The notes: generated from the letters alone by a model not told the origin. 64,000 nucleotides of DNA from Azospirillum thiophilum (GCF_001305595.1 NZ_CP012401.1:682001-746000); one strand, 5' to 3'; positions 18,346 through 27,478 are shown, counted from the first letter of the stretch. A program made the numbers and translations.

Positions 18346-19089
18346 ATGACGACGACGCAGGGCACTGGCAAGGATACGCGAACCGGCAGCGAATCAGGCG
18401 GTTCGGGGGTCGTGGACACGGTGACGGGCCGGCTCGACTCGGTGCGCCGCGCCATCGCCGACACAGCGGCGGCCTGCGGGCGCGGCGCAGGCGCGGTGAC
18501 GCTGGTGGCGGTGTCGAAGACCCACCCGGCAGAGGCGGTGGAGGAGGCCCTGGCCGCCGGCCAGCGCGTGTTCGGCGAGAACCGCGTGCAGGAGGCCAAG
18601 GGCAAGTTTCCGGCCCTGAAGGAGCGGTTCCCCGACCTGGAGCTGCATCTGATCGGGCCGCTGCAGACCAACAAGGTCAAGGACGCGGTCGCCCTGTTCG
18701 ACGCGATCCAGACGCTGGACCGCCCCAAGCTGGCCGAGGCGCTGGCCGAGGAGATGGCCAGGACCGGCCGCCGCCCGCGCTGCCTGATCGAGGTCAACAC
18801 CGGCGAGGAGCCGCAGAAGGCCGGCATCGCCCCGGCGGAGGTCGAGGCCTTCCTGGCGGACTGCCGCGACCGGCTCGGGCTGCCCGTCACCGGCCTGATG
18901 TGCATCCCGCCGGTGGACGAGGAGCCGGCGATGCACTTCGCCTTGCTGGCGGAGATGGCGCGCCGGCTCGGACTGGCCGAGGTCAGCATGGGCATGAGCG
19001 GCGATTACGAGATCGCGGTGCGCTTCGGCGCCACCCATGTGCGGGTCGGCACGGCGATCTTCGGCGCCCGCCCCTACCCCGCTCCCTGA
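18346..19089 (+). CDS. YggS/PROSC family PLP homeostasis protein
   Basis: A 247-residue PLP-binding protein with a fold-type III barrel. The cofactor lysine lies in LVAVSKTHP, followed by FGENRVQEAKGK, LHLIGPLQTNK and the C-terminal SMGMSGDYEIAV and VRVGTAIFG stretches, all diagnostic. It buffers free pyridoxal phosphate and has no known catalytic activity. A 30-residue polar leader precedes the usual start, so a downstream start is possible. It converges with the L,D-transpeptidase gene, leaving 23 bases. Confidence 0.92.
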   Translation: MTTTQGTGKDTRTGSESGGSGVVDTVTGRLDSVRRAIADTAAACGRGAGAVTLVAVSKTHPAEAVEEALAAGQRVFGENRVQEAKGKFPALKERFPDLELHLIGPLQTNKVKDAVALFDAIQTLDRPKLAEALAEEMARTGRRPRCLIEVNTGEEPQKAGIAPAEVEAFLADCRDRLGLPVTGLMCIPPVDEEPAMHFALLAEMARRLGLAEVSMGMSGDYEIAVRFGATHVRVGTAIFGARPYPAP

Positions 19090-19112
19090 CGGACGGCCTC
19101 TGACGGGCGGCA

Positions 19113-19679
19113 TCACCCGGCGGCCGGACCGGCGACGCTCAGCGCGCTGCCCGGCCCGCAATCGTTGAGCAGGCGCAGCATGTCGCCGAGCGCCAGCGCG
19201 ACGCAGCCGGCGGTCGGCGCGCGGTCGGGACGGACGAGGTGGAGGAACACCGCGCTGCCCAGCCCCGGCACGACCGGGTTGTCGTTGTGCCCCATCACCA
19301 CCACGATGTCGTAGACATGGTCGTCCCGCCACATCTCCTCGTGGCTGGCGGGATAGGGCCTTGTGACCGGGCGGTTGTAGGCGGGATCCCGCGGCTCGTC
19401 GCACCAGCCGTCGTCCTCGGCGATCGCCTGCACGGGCAGGCCGGTCTCCGGCACCGGCAGCCGGTCGGCCCGCCACAGCACGCGGCGCAGCGGGAAGCGG
19501 CCGACGGGGGTCGCGCCGTCGCCCTCGCGCTTGTCGGCACGCACGCCGCCGCGGCCCAGCACGCAGGGCGCCTCGCCTCCCGGCCAGCGCAGGCGGCCGG
19601 TGACGGCTGCGATCCCATCGGCTGCGGTCCCGTCATCCGTGGTCAAGTCATCCGCGGTCACGATGATCTCGACGCTCAT
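19113..19679 (-). CDS. L,D-transpeptidase (YkuD) family protein
   Basis: A 188-residue protein with the YkuD signature: a histidine in MGHNDNP and then HLVRPDRAPTAGCVAL, where the cysteine is the catalytic nucleophile. The family makes 3-3 crosslinks in peptidoglycan or attaches proteins to it. No signal peptide is obvious at the N-terminus, as in several alphaproteobacterial members of this subgroup. Its start overlaps the stop of the upstream gene by four bases, so the two are translated together. Confidence 0.8.
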   Translation of the reverse strand: MSVEIIVTADDLTTDDGTAADGIAAVTGRLRWPGGEAPCVLGRGGVRADKREGDGATPVGRFPLRRVLWRADRLPVPETGLPVQAIAEDDGWCDEPRDPAYNRPVTRPYPASHEEMWRDDHVYDIVVVMGHNDNPVVPGLGSAVFLHLVRPDRAPTAGCVALALGDMLRLLNDCGPGSALSVAGPAAG

Positions 19680-20641
19680 CCCGACAGCCGCGTGGTGCTG
19701 GCGGCGGCCTGCGCCGCTTTGCGCGACTGCTCGTACTTCGCCAGATTGCGCATCATCGTCTCCGACAGCATGTCGGGCGCGACCGGCAGCGGACCGGCGG
19801 CCTCGCCGGACGATGCCTTGGCTGCTGCGGCCGCCGCAGTGCCCGGGGCGCCCGTCGGTGGAGTCCCCGGGGAGGCGCCCGGAGTGCCGTCGGCGGGCGC
19901 CGCACCGGCGGCCCGCGCGGCGGCCATCACCGCCCCGGTGGTCGGCGCGACCTGGCGCGGCACGCTGTGCTTGGCAAGCGCGGAACTGGCGAGCGGCGTG
20001 TCGCGCGCCGGCATCTTGCCGGGGTGCGGCGCTCCCGTCCCGCCGGCGGCCAGTTGCGCGGCCAGCGCCGGCGGCTCCTGCGCGGCGGCGAGCCGGACCG
20101 GCTGGCCGGTCGCCGGCGCAGGCGGCTGGAGGCTGGTCGGCCTGGCGGCGGCCAGCGCCGCGGCGAGCCCGCCTGCGGGCGGAGGTCCGGCAGGGGCCTG
20201 GGCGGATGCCGCAGCGGACGTCGCAGCGGACGCGGCCGGCCCTCCCGGGGCGTCCGCCACGGCGATGGAATCGGCGGGCTGGTCGCCGCTCCCGAAGCCG
20301 AGCGAGGCCATGACCTTGTCCCCGATGTCCGTGCCGGTCCCCTCCTCGATCACCGCATTGGCGATGGAGGCCATGCCGCCCACCACGCCGCCATAGAGCA
20401 TGTCGCCCATGACCCGCATGGACGGCTGGATGGTGTCGCCGGTGATCTCGCGATAGACGGTGCTGACGATCGGGATGTGCTGCAGCGGATTGATGACGTC
20501 GAGAAAATCCCAGAAGGACATCTCGCCGCGGATTTCGACCGGGCCGCCGTTGTGGCCGTCATTGATGACCGGCGACGCCTTTTCACGCGGCGCCATACGT
20601 TGGACGGCGCTGCTGTCGATGGTGGTGGCGTCGATGGCCAT
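19676..20641 (-). CDS. Conserved alanine/proline-rich protein, coupled to the L,D-transpeptidase
   Basis: A 321-residue protein. An N-terminal domain of about 110 residues contains FWDFLDVINPLQHIPIVSTVYR and a glycine-rich hydrophobic stretch (quoted in part: NPLQHIPIVS, GGVVGGMAS). The rest is low-complexity alanine-proline sequence up to a short C-terminal helix. The N-terminal pattern recurs in Rhodospirillales proteins of unknown function. The start at 20641 has GGGAG seven bases upstream. Its stop overlaps the start of the transpeptidase gene (ATGA). It may be a membrane-associated scaffold; this is inference. Confidence 0.65.
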   Translation of the reverse strand: MAIDATTIDSSAVQRMAPREKASPVINDGHNGGPVEIRGEMSFWDFLDVINPLQHIPIVSTVYREITGDTIQPSMRVMGDMLYGGVVGGMASIANAVIEEGTGTDIGDKVMASLGFGSGDQPADSIAVADAPGGPAASAATSAAASAQAPAGPPPAGGLAAALAAARPTSLQPPAPATGQPVRLAAAQEPPALAAQLAAGGTGAPHPGKMPARDTPLASSALAKHSVPRQVAPTTGAVMAAARAAGAAPADGTPGASPGTPPTGAPGTAAAAAAKASSGEAAGPLPVAPDMLSETMMRNLAKYEQSRKAAQAAASTTRLSG

Positions 20642-20709
20642 GGGCGGTCTCCCGGCTCGGTGGTCGGAGAGAAGGGAAAGCAAGCCTCGTGCCAGCGCTC
20701 GCCCCCTGT

Positions 20710-20773
20710 CCGGAGCGGAATCCCGCCGCTCCGGGGACCGATTCCGGGCTGCCGGACCGCCGCACCCGGAATC
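20710..20773. repeat. Two perfect inverted repeats downstream of ribA
   Basis: CCGGAGCGG-N7-CCGCTCCGG (20710-20734) and GATTCCGGG-N16-CCCGGAATC (20740-20773) lie side by side. They are about 100 bases after the ribA stop on the minus strand. Without T-runs they may act as a terminator for ribA or stabilise the downstream mRNA. Confidence 0.45.
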
Positions 20774-20872
20774 CGATTCCCCCGCGGGAGAGGGCTGGTG
20801 GCGGCACCGGGCAAGAACTGCCGGGTCGGCCCGGCGCTTCCTGCCCCGCCCTCCCCTTTGCAGGCTTGCGGC

Positions 20873-22177
20873 TCAGAACATGTGGCCGCTGCGTTCCGCC
20901 TTGGTGCGGAGATAGGCGTCGTTGTGGCCGTTGGCCGGGAAGACATGGGCGACCCGCTCCACCACGGCGATGCCGCAGCGGGCGAGCTGGCGCAGCTTCT
21001 CCGGATTGTTGGTCATCAGCCGCACGGCGGGGAAGCCGAGCTGCCGCAGCATTTCCGCCGCCGGCAGATAGACCCGCTCGTCGGCCTCGAAGCCCAGGAT
21101 CTCGTTGGCGTCGACGGTGTCGAAGCCGCTGTCCTGGATGCGGTAGGCGCGCAGCTTGTTGACCAGCCCGATGCCGCGCCCCTCCTGCGCCAGATACAGC
21201 AGCACGCCGCTGCCGTGGCGGGCGATCTCTGCGATGGCCCCGCGCAGCTGGTCGCCGCAATCGCAGCGCAGGGATCCCAGCAGGTCGCCGGTGAAGCATT
21301 CGGAATGCAGGCGGGTCAGCACCGGCTGCTCCGGATCGGGGTCGCCGATGACGATGGCCAGATGCTCCGGCCCGCCGTCGGCCGGGCGGAAGGCATGGAT
21401 GCGCGTGTTCTCCGATCCCACCAGCGGCACCCGTGCGTCGGCGACCAGGCGCAGAGTGCGCACGACATGGACACGGTAGTCGGCGACGTCGGCGGCCCGC
21501 ACCAGCAGCAGGTCATGCTCGGCCGCCCACTCCGCGGCATTGGCGGCCGCGGTACTGGCGGCACCGGCGTCCGCAGCGGGCGGCAGGTCGGCGGTGATGG
21601 CGGCGGGCAGCAGGCGGGCCAGCCGGGCAAGGTCGACCGCGGTGGCCTCGCGGCTGCCGGGGCAGGCTTCCGCCGCGGTCAGGCCGGCGGGCAGCCTGCC
21701 TTGCGCCAGCGGATGCTGTTCGGGATCGGCCAGCGCGTGGGCCTGATCGGCGCTCAGCCCGCCGGGCCGGTCGAGCGCCATCGCGCCGAAGCCTTCGCCC
21801 AGGGAGCCGTCGGAGGAACCGTCGCCGGACGCCGGGGCCGGGCGTGCATCGGCCAGCCCCAGCACCATCGCCCGGCGGCGGGTGACGACCAGCCGCGGCG
21901 AACCGCCGGTCAGCGCCTTCAGCCGTTCCACCGCGTCGAGCGCCACCGACTCCACCGAAACCGCGGCGCCGACGGTGCCGTCGGCGGTCTCGATCGCCAC
22001 GACCTCGCCCCGGCGCAACGCGGCCAGCGCCCGGTCGACGGCGCGCACGGCCGCCTCGTCGATGGGCGCCGTACCGGATGCGGCAGTGGCTGCAGCAGTG
22101 GCTGCGGCACCGGATGCGGAAGAGGCCGCGGGCGCGGACGGAATGGCGGTGGCGGAGGAAGGGCGTTCGGCGTGCAT
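20873..22177 (-). CDS. ribA: GTP cyclohydrolase II with a degenerate N-terminal RibB-like half
   Basis: About 434 residues. The C-terminal 200 residues are RibA: RLHSECFTGDLLGSLRCDCG carries the three zinc cysteines, LAQEGRGIGLVNK is the catalytic loop, and LMTNNPEKL follows. It opens the GTP imidazole ring in the first step of riboflavin synthesis. Residues 50-200 have the general outline of a DHBP synthase (EVVAIETADG, RRRAMVLGLA, LARLARLLPAAI) but lack its acidic catalytic motifs, so that half is probably inactive. A long alanine-rich N-terminus precedes it. The start at 22177 is a choice among several; no good ribosome site is seen. Confidence 0.9.
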   Translation of the reverse strand: MHAERPSSATAIPSAPAASSASGAAATAAATAASGTAPIDEAAVRAVDRALAALRRGEVVAIETADGTVGAAVSVESVALDAVERLKALTGGSPRLVVTRRRAMVLGLADARPAPASGDGSSDGSLGEGFGAMALDRPGGLSADQAHALADPEQHPLAQGRLPAGLTAAEACPGSREATAVDLARLARLLPAAITADLPPAADAGAASTAAANAAEWAAEHDLLLVRAADVADYRVHVVRTLRLVADARVPLVGSENTRIHAFRPADGGPEHLAIVIGDPDPEQPVLTRLHSECFTGDLLGSLRCDCGDQLRGAIAEIARHGSGVLLYLAQEGRGIGLVNKLRAYRIQDSGFDTVDANEILGFEADERVYLPAAEMLRQLGFPAVRLMTNNPEKLRQLARCGIAVVERVAHVFPANGHNDAYLRTKAERSGHMF

Positions 22178-22408
22178 CGTCAGCGGCTTTACGTAGCGGG
22201 AGCGCCTCATCCGGCGCAGGAACGGGACATGGTGCGGTCGGCGGGCGAAGCAAAGCGCAGGTGGCGCGCCCCTGTCCAGCGATTCCCGCGCGCCACACCG
22301 TTGCCGGCGGCGCAACGATCCCGCCGGCCGGCCTGTTCCGGAGAAAGCGCGGCCATGTCAGGATGCCGCCCGACAGCACCCGCCCCATCATTCGGGAGAG
22401 TACCACCC

Positions 22409-22981
22409 GTGACGACCGATGCCGTGAAGACCCAACCCCAGCCCGGCCTGCCCCAGCCCGGCCACCCTAGGCCCGGCCACCCTAGGCCCGGCCTTCATGT
22501 GGCGATGCCGGCGGATCTTCCCGCCGACTCCTATGGCCGCCGCATGGTCGAGGCGCTGCGCGCCGCTGGGGCCGGCATGACCATCCACGCCCTGCCCGGC
22601 CCGCATCCGCGGGTCGACCCGTCGGCGATCCTGGCCGCCGACGTCGCGCTGGCCCGGCTGCCCGACGGTGCGACGGTGCTGCTGGACGGCAACGCGCTGT
22701 TCAATCTGGCCGCCAGCCTGCCCGCCGACCACCGCCGCCTGCGCCTGTCGGCCCTGGTGGAGCGGCTGCATTGGAGCGATCCGGCGCTGGCTGCCGACGA
22801 GGCGGCGGTGCGCCACAACCTGGAACAGGGGGTGCTGTCGCTGATGCGCCGCATCGTCGTGCCGGACGGCGCGACCGCCGGGGCGGTGCAGGCGCTGGGG
22901 ATGCGGCCCGACCGGCTGGTGCTCGCCGCGGCGGACGGCGAGGGAGCGGCGGCGCTGCTGGCCGCGCTGTCGATGGAATAG
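22409..22981 (+). CDS. Truncated glycosyltransferase-4-like protein (N-terminal domain only)
   Basis: A 190-residue protein from a GTG start with GGGAG ten bases upstream; an ATG at 22355 is an alternative. After a proline-rich leader containing a twice-repeated PGHPR unit, the sequence follows the N-terminal Rossmann half of GT4 glycosyltransferases (DSYGRRMVEALRAAGA, then LPDGATVLLDGNAL, then RRIVVPDGATAGAV). The C-terminal nucleotide-sugar domain is absent. It may be a remnant or a binding-only domain. It sits between divergent ribA and the response regulator. Confidence 0.55.
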   Translation: MTTDAVKTQPQPGLPQPGHPRPGHPRPGLHVAMPADLPADSYGRRMVEALRAAGAGMTIHALPGPHPRVDPSAILAADVALARLPDGATVLLDGNALFNLAASLPADHRRLRLSALVERLHWSDPALAADEAAVRHNLEQGVLSLMRRIVVPDGATAGAVQALGMRPDRLVLAAADGEGAAALLAALSME

Positions 22982-23098
22982 CGGCAGCATCGGGTGGACG
23001 GGCGGCCACAAGCCATCACGACAATCCGGCGGCGCCATGCTACTAAGGCCCGGCCCCGCCGCCGGGGCCCCCGCTTCCCGTTCCGTGCCGCACGACCC

Positions 23099-23803
23099 AT
23101 GACCTCCGCAAAGCGCATCCTCCTGGTCGATGACGACACCGCCCTGCGCCAGTCCCTGGCGGAGCAGCTCCGGCTGCTGGAGGAGTATGAGACGGAGGAG
23201 GCCGGGGACGGCGCCGCGGCGCTGGCGGCGGCGCGGGCTGCTGCCGCGGCAGGGACCGGCTTTTCCGCCATCCTGCTGGATGTCGGGCTGCCGGACATGG
23301 ACGGGCGCGACGTCTGCAAGCTGCTGCGGCGCGAGGGCGTGCGCTGCCCCGTCGTCATGCTGACCGCGTCGGCCAGCGACGCCGACACCATCCTGGGGCT
23401 GGAATCCGGCGCCAACGACTATGTGGCCAAGCCCTTCCGGCTTGGGGTGCTGATCGCCCGGCTGCGCGCCCAGCTGCGCCAGTTCGAGCAGAGCGAGGAC
23501 GCCGTCTTCGCCATCGGCCCCTACAGCTTCCGCCCCGGCGCCAAGCTGCTGCTGGACGAGGCCGCCAACCGCAGGATCCGCCTGACCGAGAAGGAAACGG
23601 CGATCCTGAAATACCTGTACCGGGCCGGCGATCTGGTGGTCGGGCGCGAGACCCTGCTGGGGGAGGTCTGGGGCTACAACGCCGCAGTCACCACCCACAC
23701 GCTGGAAACCCACGTCTACCGCCTGCGCCAGAAGATCGAGGCCGACCCGTCCAACGCCCGCATCCTGGTGACCGAGCCCGGCGGCTACCGGCTGGTGCCC
23801 TGA
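23099..23803 (+). CDS. OmpR/PhoB-type response regulator
   Basis: A 234-residue two-domain regulator. The receiver has the acidic pair DDD near residue 11, the phospho-acceptor aspartate in LLDVGLPDMDG, the threonine in MLTAS and the lysine in YVAKPF. The C-terminal winged helix shows LTEKETAILKYL and TTHTLETHVYRLRQKIE. No sensor kinase gene is adjacent, so it is an orphan here. Related PhoB-like regulators are common in Rhodospirillales; the signal is unknown. Confidence 0.9.
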   Translation: MTSAKRILLVDDDTALRQSLAEQLRLLEEYETEEAGDGAAALAAARAAAAAGTGFSAILLDVGLPDMDGRDVCKLLRREGVRCPVVMLTASASDADTILGLESGANDYVAKPFRLGVLIARLRAQLRQFEQSEDAVFAIGPYSFRPGAKLLLDEAANRRIRLTEKETAILKYLYRAGDLVVGRETLLGEVWGYNAAVTTHTLETHVYRLRQKIEADPSNARILVTEPGGYRLVP

Positions 23804-23845
23804 CCGTCGACTGCCGACCGGCGCCTGCCGATCAGCGCCTGCCGG

Positions 23846-24625
23846 TCAGCGCCGGCCACAGGGGGCCAGGTCCCGGCGGCTCCCGCGTTCGGCGATGGTC
23901 ACCTCGCCGGCGAAGCCCAGCCAGCGGCGGCGCTCCCCTGCCGGCGGCCCGCCGGGCCGCCCCCGCATGGTCCCGGCGCCGGAGCCGCCTGTAGCCAACC
24001 CGCTGGCGGAGGGGCCGATCCAGAGCCCGCGCCCGCGCGACACCACCGGCAGCAGCCGCAGCTTGCGCCCGACGATCGCCAGCCGCCGGCGCCAGTGGGT
24101 CACGTCATGGGCCGAGACGCCGACGCGGCGCGCGATCTCGCGGTCGGACAGCAGCGCGCTGCCCGGATCCTGCAACAGCTCCAGCACGGTGCGCCGCTTG
24201 TCGGTGTCGGCATGGCGGGAGTGCTTGCGCTCCAGCGCCTTGCCCATGTCCCACAGCTTTTCCGCCGTCTCGCGCGCCAGGGTGCGCCAGCGGTCGGCCT
24301 CCTCGCGCTGGCGGTCGGCATCGCCCGCCGCCTTGTCGAGCTGGCGGCGCAGGGTGGCGAGTTCGAGTTCCAGATCCCTCACCTGCCGGCGCAGGCCGCG
24401 GACCAGCTCGTCGGGCGGCGGCGGCGGGGCGGGGGCGCCGGGCGGTTCGGCGGCCGGCGGCTCCGGCGCCGGGAATACGGGGGCGCGGGCGCGCTCCGCC
24501 AGGTCGCGGAAGGACAGGCCGGCACGGGACAGCATGATGCGGGCGGCGCGCAACGCGGACAGCGCCTCGCCCTGATGCTCCGACTCGGCCATGGCGAGGA
24601 CTTTGGCGAGCTTGTCAGGATCCAT
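23846..24625 (-). CDS. DUF2786-like N-terminal domain protein with coiled coil and HTH
   Basis: A 259-residue protein from the ATG at 24625. Residues 1-45 resemble DUF2786-type helices (KLAKVLAMAES, ARIMLSRAGLSFRDL). A proline-rich linker follows, then a heptad-rich coiled coil (about 75-140), then a helix-turn-helix (LLSDREIARRVGVSAHDVTHWRRRL). It could bind DNA as a dimer. An island protein at 53362 has the same kind of N-terminal motif and a coiled coil. Function unknown. Confidence 0.6.
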   Translation of the reverse strand: MDPDKLAKVLAMAESEHQGEALSALRAARIMLSRAGLSFRDLAERARAPVFPAPEPPAAEPPGAPAPPPPPDELVRGLRRQVRDLELELATLRRQLDKAAGDADRQREEADRWRTLARETAEKLWDMGKALERKHSRHADTDKRRTVLELLQDPGSALLSDREIARRVGVSAHDVTHWRRRLAIVGRKLRLLPVVSRGRGLWIGPSASGLATGGSGAGTMRGRPGGPPAGERRRWLGFAGEVTIAERGSRRDLAPCGRR

Positions 24626-24875
24626 CCGCGTCGGGTTCCGCCGGAGCCGGTCCCCACCGGCGCGGGGACCATTGCAGGTCATGCCGCGCACTGCGCGACC
24701 AGGCTCAACCTACCACATCTTATGGGTTTGGACAGATGCCCTTCGTGGGCTGGCCGGTCGGGATGCACCCTGATCGGACGGCGACGACCTGCCCGAAGGG
24801 ATTCGCCCGATACGGTCGGCCGGGATTTGGTTTTGCCTAGACTTGGGCAAGCGGGGCCGCCACGATGGCGCCGTC

Positions 24876-25763
24876 ATGACCGTTCCCCCTTCGAACAATG
24901 CCGCCCCCCCGCCCGCCCGGAAAGAGGCCGGCGGCGCATCGCCCTTCACCGTCCGCTTCTGGGGCGTGCGCGGCAGCATCGCCTCGCCGGGGCCGTCGAC
25001 CATCCGCTATGGCGGCAACACCGCCTGCATCGAGGTGCGCTGCGGCGGCGCCCACATCGTCTTCGATTGCGGCACCGGCATCCGTCCGCTGGGCGAGGCG
25101 CTGGTGCGGGACGGTAGGCCGGTGGACATCGACCTGCTGCTGACCCACAGCCATTTGGACCACATCTGCGGCCTGCCCTTCTTCGCGCCGGCCTTCGACC
25201 CGGCCAGCCGGCTGCGGCTGTGGGCCGGGCATCTGCCTCCGGAGCGGCCCTTCCGCACCGTGCTGTCCGACATGATGACGGCGCCGCTGTTCCCGGTCCC
25301 GGTGGAGATCTTCCGGGCCGACTGCCAGTACCGCGACTTCCAGGCCGGCCAGACGCTGGAGCCGGTGCCGGGGGTGACGGTGCGCACCTGCCGCCTGAAC
25401 CATCCCGACGGCGCCACCGGCTACCGGGTGGAGCATGGCGGCCGCAGCCTGTGCGTCCTGACCGACACCGAGCATCCGGCCGAAGGCCGCGACCCTGCGA
25501 TCCTGGAGCTGCTGCGCGGCGCCGACGCCATGGTGTATGACAGCACCTACACCGACGCCGAATATCCCTCGCGCGTCGGCTGGGGCCATTCGACCTGGCA
25601 GGAATGCCTGCGGCTGGCGGACGCCGCCGCCGTCGGCCGCGCGGTGGTCTTCCACCACGACCCGGCCCGCACCGACGAGGAGCTGGACGTCATCGCCGCC
25701 GAGGCCGAGGCGATGCGCCCCGGATCGCTGGTCGCCCGCGAAGGGATGGAACTGTCGTTGTAG
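24876..25763 (+). CDS. MBL-fold metallohydrolase
   Basis: A 295-residue metallo-beta-lactamase-fold protein. The zinc motif is THSHLDH near residues 90-96, followed by HPDGATGY, a LTDTEH aspartate and the FHHDP histidine near the C-terminus. The RFWGVRGSIASPGPSTIRYGGNT opening is typical of the group related to phosphodiesterase PdeA-like or RNase Z-like hydrolases. Substrate unknown, and cytoplasmic by lack of signal peptide. It is transcribed alone after a 250-base gap. Confidence 0.85.
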   Translation: MTVPPSNNAAPPPARKEAGGASPFTVRFWGVRGSIASPGPSTIRYGGNTACIEVRCGGAHIVFDCGTGIRPLGEALVRDGRPVDIDLLLTHSHLDHICGLPFFAPAFDPASRLRLWAGHLPPERPFRTVLSDMMTAPLFPVPVEIFRADCQYRDFQAGQTLEPVPGVTVRTCRLNHPDGATGYRVEHGGRSLCVLTDTEHPAEGRDPAILELLRGADAMVYDSTYTDAEYPSRVGWGHSTWQECLRLADAAAVGRAVVFHHDPARTDEELDVIAAEAEAMRPGSLVAREGMELSL

Positions 25764-25860
25764 GCGCCCCCGCCCCCATATCCGTCCCGGCAGTTGAATC
25801 CAAAATCCGACTTCCCCCAGCCAAAAGCACTTGTGCGTGTCGATTGCGCCACAGGTTGCT

Positions 25861-25885
25861 TTGTCACACTGGCCTCGTGTGACAA
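25861..25885. promoter_or_regulatory. Perfect dyad upstream of the YcbK-like lipoprotein gene
   Basis: TTGTCACAC-N7-GTGTGACAA is a perfect 9-base inverted repeat, about 85 bases before the start codon at 25970. The form fits an operator for a dimeric regulator; the arm TTGTCA could also double as a -35 box. No T-run follows, so a terminator is less likely. Confidence 0.5.
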
Positions 25886-25969
25886 TCTTGGTATTAGATC
25901 GGCGTGCAACCCCGTCTCGATTGGGGCGGGCGGGGTCCCGTTGGCGTGCGAAGCTCGGGGGGAAAAGCG

Positions 25970-26845
25970 ATGCGCATGACCGGTCGTGCCGTGTGGAGTC
26001 TCGCCGTGCTGACCCTCGCCACGCAGCTGGCCGGCTGCGCCACCACCGGGCCGCTGGACAGCGCCGGGCTGGACGGCGAACCCCGCTCGGTGGTGCTGCA
26101 CCACCCCGCCAGCGGCGAGACGGCGTCCGTCACCTACTGGCGCCCCAGTGGCGGCCCGGATGGCGGTTACGACCCGGCGGCGATGCGCGAGATCGCCGTG
26201 CTGTTCCGCGACCGCCGCAGCGACGAGACGATCCCGATCGATCCGGCCCTGGTCGACATGCTGGTGGAACTGCGCCGCCGCGTCGGCGCGCCGCCCGAGT
26301 CGCCGATCCGCATCACCTCGGGCTACCGGTCGGGCGCCACCAACGCCGGCCTTGCCCGCAGCAACCCGAACGTGGCCGAGAACTCCTACCACATGCGCGG
26401 ACAGGCCGCGGACTTCTCCATCGCCGGCGTCCCGCCGGCCCGTCTGGCGGAGGAGGCGGCGGCGATGCAGCGCGGCGGCTACGCGATGTACGCCCACACC
26501 GGCCATGTCCATGTCGACACCGGCCCGTTCCGGACCTGGACGCCCAAGACCGGCGAGCCGCGCGCCCCGCAGATCCTGGAGGCGCAGGCCCGTGCCCGCG
26601 CCCGGGAGCGGATGCTCGCCCAGGCCCAGGAGAAGACCCAGGCCAAGGGCCAGGGGAAGGCAGTGGCAAGTACGGGGCCGAAACCGGGGGCGAAATCCAC
26701 GGCGAAGGCGCCGACCCAGGTCGCCGACGCGGCGGCCAAGCCGGCCAAGACACCGGCCAAGGCACCGCCGCCGGACCTGCCGCGCGTCCGGGTGGTGCTG
26801 GCCCAGTTGAAGGACATGCCGGCCCAGAAGCCGGCGAAGCGCTGA
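25970..26845 (+). CDS. YcbK/DUF882-like M15 peptidase-fold lipoprotein
   Basis: A 291-residue lipoprotein with lipobox LAGC at about residues 20-23. The central domain has the YcbK (M15 family) pattern: ITSGYRSGATN, then NSYHMRGQAADF (metal His and Asp), then YAHTGHVHVDTG (metal His). Such proteins process peptidoglycan. A lysine-, alanine- and glutamine-rich tail of about 90 residues could bind the cell wall or DNA. GGGGGGA precedes the start. The histidine phosphatase gene follows after 14 bases. Confidence 0.85.
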   Translation: MRMTGRAVWSLAVLTLATQLAGCATTGPLDSAGLDGEPRSVVLHHPASGETASVTYWRPSGGPDGGYDPAAMREIAVLFRDRRSDETIPIDPALVDMLVELRRRVGAPPESPIRITSGYRSGATNAGLARSNPNVAENSYHMRGQAADFSIAGVPPARLAEEAAAMQRGGYAMYAHTGHVHVDTGPFRTWTPKTGEPRAPQILEAQARARARERMLAQAQEKTQAKGQGKAVASTGPKPGAKSTAKAPTQVADAAAKPAKTPAKAPPPDLPRVRVVLAQLKDMPAQKPAKR

Positions 26846-26859
26846 GGCAGCCGTCCCGC

Positions 26860-27441
26860 ATGACCACCCTGCTGATCCTCCGCCACGGACCGACCGCCTG
26901 GAACGCCGAAGGGCGCATCCAGGGCAGCATCGACGAGCCGCTGTCCGACGCCGGCCGCGCCCGGGTCGCCCGCTACCGCCTGCCGCCCGGGTCGGCCGAT
27001 CTGCGCTGGTTCGCCAGCCCGAAGCGCCGGGCATGGGAAACCGCTGCCCTGCTCGGCCTCGCCCCGACGCCGGACCCCCGGATCGTCGAGATGGACTGGG
27101 GTGAGTGGGAAGGGTTGCGTATCGAGGAATTGCGCGCCGACGGCCGCATGCCCGACCGGCATGACCGGCTCGGCCTCGATTTCAAGGCCCCCGGCGGCGA
27201 GAGCCCGCGCGAGGTACAGGCCCGCCTGCGCTCCTGGCTGGCCGATGTCGCCATGGACGGCCGCCCGGCCGGTGCCGTCGCCCACAACGGCATCCTGCGC
27301 GCGCTCTATGCGCTGGCCACCGGATGGGACATGCGAGACGCCCCGGGCGACGATCTCGTCAACGGCTGCGCCCACCTGTTCCGGCTGGCCGCCGACGGCA
27401 CGCCGGCGGTGGTTCGGATGAACATCGGCCTGCTGGAATAA
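26860..27441 (+). CDS. Histidine phosphatase family protein
   Basis: A 193-residue phosphoglycerate-mutase-like phosphatase. The RHG motif is LILRHGPTAWN at the N-terminus (catalytic His), WGEWEG supplies the acid region, and VAHNGILRAL contains the second histidine, where the usual GH is NG-flanked but retained. The substrate is unknown; relatives include CobC- and GpmB-like phosphatases. It is probably co-transcribed with the preceding lipoprotein gene. Confidence 0.85.
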   Translation: MTTLLILRHGPTAWNAEGRIQGSIDEPLSDAGRARVARYRLPPGSADLRWFASPKRRAWETAALLGLAPTPDPRIVEMDWGEWEGLRIEELRADGRMPDRHDRLGLDFKAPGGESPREVQARLRSWLADVAMDGRPAGAVAHNGILRALYALATGWDMRDAPGDDLVNGCAHLFRLAADGTPAVVRMNIGLLE

Positions 27442-27478
27442 GGCTGCGGGAACAGGGGGCGTTGCGCCCCCTCCCCCG

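Noticed and set aside
19967..22981. A 1004-residue plus-strand frame
   Set aside because: Only its last 190 residues look coding; the rest is antisense to ribA and its neighbour.
26148..26810. A second frame over the YcbK-like gene
   Set aside because: Alanine/arginine/proline-rich shadow of the real gene.
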